Of a stretch of 64,000 bases of DNA, positions 62,705 through 64,000 are shown piece by piece. The number at the start of each line of letters is the position of its first letter. Position 1 is the first letter of the stretch. Below the pieces are notes generated by a model. The model was not told the DNA's origin and ran no database searches. It worked only from the letters and a program-made list of their open reading frames with translations. The stretch is from the NCBI GenBank assembly GCA_002490665.1, contig DKUL01000075.1, positions 1-64,000 on the forward strand, in the 5' to 3' direction. A program made the translations under genes and the position numbers. The stretch is from Lachnospiraceae bacterium UBA7205. Its GTDB lineage: Bacteria; Bacillota; Clostridia; Lachnospirales; Lachnospiraceae.

Positions 62705-64000
62705 TTACGCAAACGGATTCTCTGTCGGATATGGCAGTGACTTCGGCTGATTGTAATTTAAGTCCTCAACCGGCACGCCGATATACTTAAATACCTCAAA
62801 CAATGCCTTTCCGAAATGCCCGAATGCAACCGCTCCATGATGCGGATAATTCTTTTCGATTAATACATGTCTGTAAAAACGCTGCATCTCGGGAATCGCA
62901 AATACGCCGATGCTTCCGAAAGACTTTGTCGCAACCGGAAGAACCTCGCCCTGTGCAATATATGCGCGCAGCTTGCAGTCCGCTGTCGACTGTAAACGGT
63001 AGAACGTGATGTCACCTGGAACGATATCGCCCTCAAGCGTACCCTGTGTAACCTCCTCAGGAAGCGTCCTTGCCATAATCATCTGGTATTTCATGCTGCA
63101 GAAGCTGAGCTTCCTGGTATTCGTATTGCCGCAGTGGAATCCCATAAAGGTATCATTGTGTGTATAGTTGAACTGATCCTTGATGGACTCGCTGTACATA
63201 TCTGCCGGAACCGTATTGTTGATATCAAGCAGTGTCACGGCATCCTGGCTCACGCATGTACCGATAAACTCGCTCAGGCAGCCATAGATGTCAACCTCGC
63301 ACGATACCGGAATGCCCATGCCTGTCAGGCGGCTGTTTACATAGCAGGGAACAAATCCAAACTGTGTCTGGAATGCAGGCCAGCACTTTCCGGCAATCGC
63401 GACATACTTGCGGTAGCCCCTGTGCGCCTCAACCCAGTCAAGCAGTGTCAGCTCATACTGTGCAAGCTTTGGAAGCACCTCCGGCTTCATGTTGCCCTCG
63501 CCAAGCTCCTCCTCCATCTCCTTTACCTTTGCAGGGATTCGCTCGTCGCCGTCATGCTTCTTGAATGCCTCAAAGAGGTCAAGCTCCGAGTTCTCCTCAA
63601 TCTCGACGCCGATATTGTAAAGCTGCTTGATTGGCGCGTTGCATGCAAGGAAGTTGAGCGGTCTGGGACCAAACGAAATAATCTTCAGGTCAGAGAGGCC
63701 GACAATTGCCCTGGCAATCGGCAGAAACTCGTGAACCATGTCAGCACATTCCTCCGCCGTCCCTACCGGGTATTCCGGTATATATGCCTTGATGTTGCGA
63801 AGCTTGAGATTATAGCTTGCATTCAGCATACCACAGTACGCGTCCCCGCGTCCGCCAACAAGGTCATTCTGCGTCTCCTCTGCTGCCGCGATAAACATGG
63901 CAGGTCCGTCAAAATGCTTTGCAAGAAGTGTCTCTGAAATCTCAGGACCGAAGTTTCCAAGATATACACAGAGTGCATTGCAGCCTGCCTTCCTGATATC
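62705..64000 (-). CDS. L-fucose/L-arabinose isomerase-family protein, N-terminus beyond the window
   Basis: 431 residues visible; the frame stays open to the right edge (first codons read DIRKAGCNALCVYLGNFGPEISET), so the start lies outside. Sequence such as LGNFGPE, AAAEETQNDLVGGRGDAYCG, ISFGPRPLNFLACNAP, VDIYGCLSEFIGTCVSQDAVTLLDINN and FHCGNT resembles the fucose/arabinose isomerase fold. CEVDIYG and GFHCGNTN look like active-site regions. It probably interconverts an aldose and ketose released from plant polysaccharide. Which sugar (arabinose, fucose or another) cannot be decided. A chemoreceptor and signalling operon follow after a hairpin-rich spacer. Confidence 0.85.
   Translation of the reverse strand, partial: DIRKAGCNALCVYLGNFGPEISETLLAKHFDGPAMFIAAAEETQNDLVGGRGDAYCGMLNASYNLKLRNIKAYIPEYPVGTAEECADMVHEFLPIARAIVGLSDLKIISFGPRPLNFLACNAPIKQLYNIGVEIEENSELDLFEAFKKHDGDERIPAKVKEMEEELGEGNMKPEVLPKLAQYELTLLDWVEAHRGYRKYVAIAGKCWPAFQTQFGFVPCYVNSRLTGMGIPVSCEVDIYGCLSEFIGTCVSQDAVTLLDINNTVPADMYSESIKDQFNYTHNDTFMGFHCGNTNTRKLSFCSMKYQMIMARTLPEEVTQGTLEGDIVPGDITFYRLQSTADCKLRAYIAQGEVLPVATKSFGSIGVFAIPEMQRFYRHVLIEKNYPHHGAVAFGHFGKALFEVFKYIGVPVEDLNYNQPKSLPYPTENPFA

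Overview
The window looks like part of a motile, fibre-degrading Gram-positive anaerobe of the Clostridia, most likely a Lachnospiraceae member (inference). The signs are GGAGG-type ribosome sites, lipoprotein signal peptides, bacterial Ig-like (BIG2) and FIVAR surface modules, YesM/YesN-type two-component regulators, a Crh/HPr-like protein, and several chemoreceptors set among carbohydrate-active enzymes. Nearly every gene is on the minus strand; the one clear exception is an AraC-type regulator at 13182-13925. No rRNA, tRNA, prophage, IS element or CRISPR array was seen.

Region A (1-19.1 kb) looks like a beta-1,3-glucan (laminarin-like) locus. One gene cluster runs sugar-binding lipoprotein -> chemoreceptor -> very large secreted GH16 enzyme that continues off the left edge. 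The chemoreceptor carries, inside its extracellular Cache-type sensor, a carbohydrate-binding module clearly homologous to one on the GH16 enzyme next door. A second unit encodes an ABC sugar importer (binding protein, two permeases) ending in a small HPr-like gene, with an AraC regulator divergent from it. Two cytoplasmic phosphorylases of the GH94 type follow.

Region B (19.3-25.3 kb) holds a polytopic membrane protein, a pectinesterase-like beta-helix protein and an acyltransferase, probably for a surface glycan. Upstream lie a small serine recombinase and two 24-bp inverted repeats flanking a short segment with a good promoter that currently points away from the operon. This looks like an invertible, phase-variable promoter, seen here in the OFF orientation. 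A lone methyltransferase follows.

Region C (26.3-50.3 kb) is a glucuronoarabinoxylan locus. It has a 2139-residue secreted GH10 xylanase, an oligosaccharide ABC importer with two paralogous binding proteins, and a cytoplasmic set of GH3, two GH43, GH115 alpha-glucuronidase and GH8 exo-oligoxylanase, with UxuA and UxuB to catabolise the released glucuronate branch. The transport and enzyme genes form one long, tightly packed operon ended by a strong hairpin at 32953-33002.

Region D (50.5-64 kb) is mostly sensing: response regulator, histidine kinase, a Cache chemoreceptor, an SGNH esterase, a cytosolic sugar-binding domain fused to a diguanylate cyclase, and a third chemoreceptor with an unusual beta-rich insert. 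A hairpin-dense 490-bp spacer and the partial gene of a fucose/arabinose-isomerase-like enzyme close the window. Overall, polysaccharide breakdown, uptake, chemotaxis and c-di-GMP signalling appear to be encoded together.
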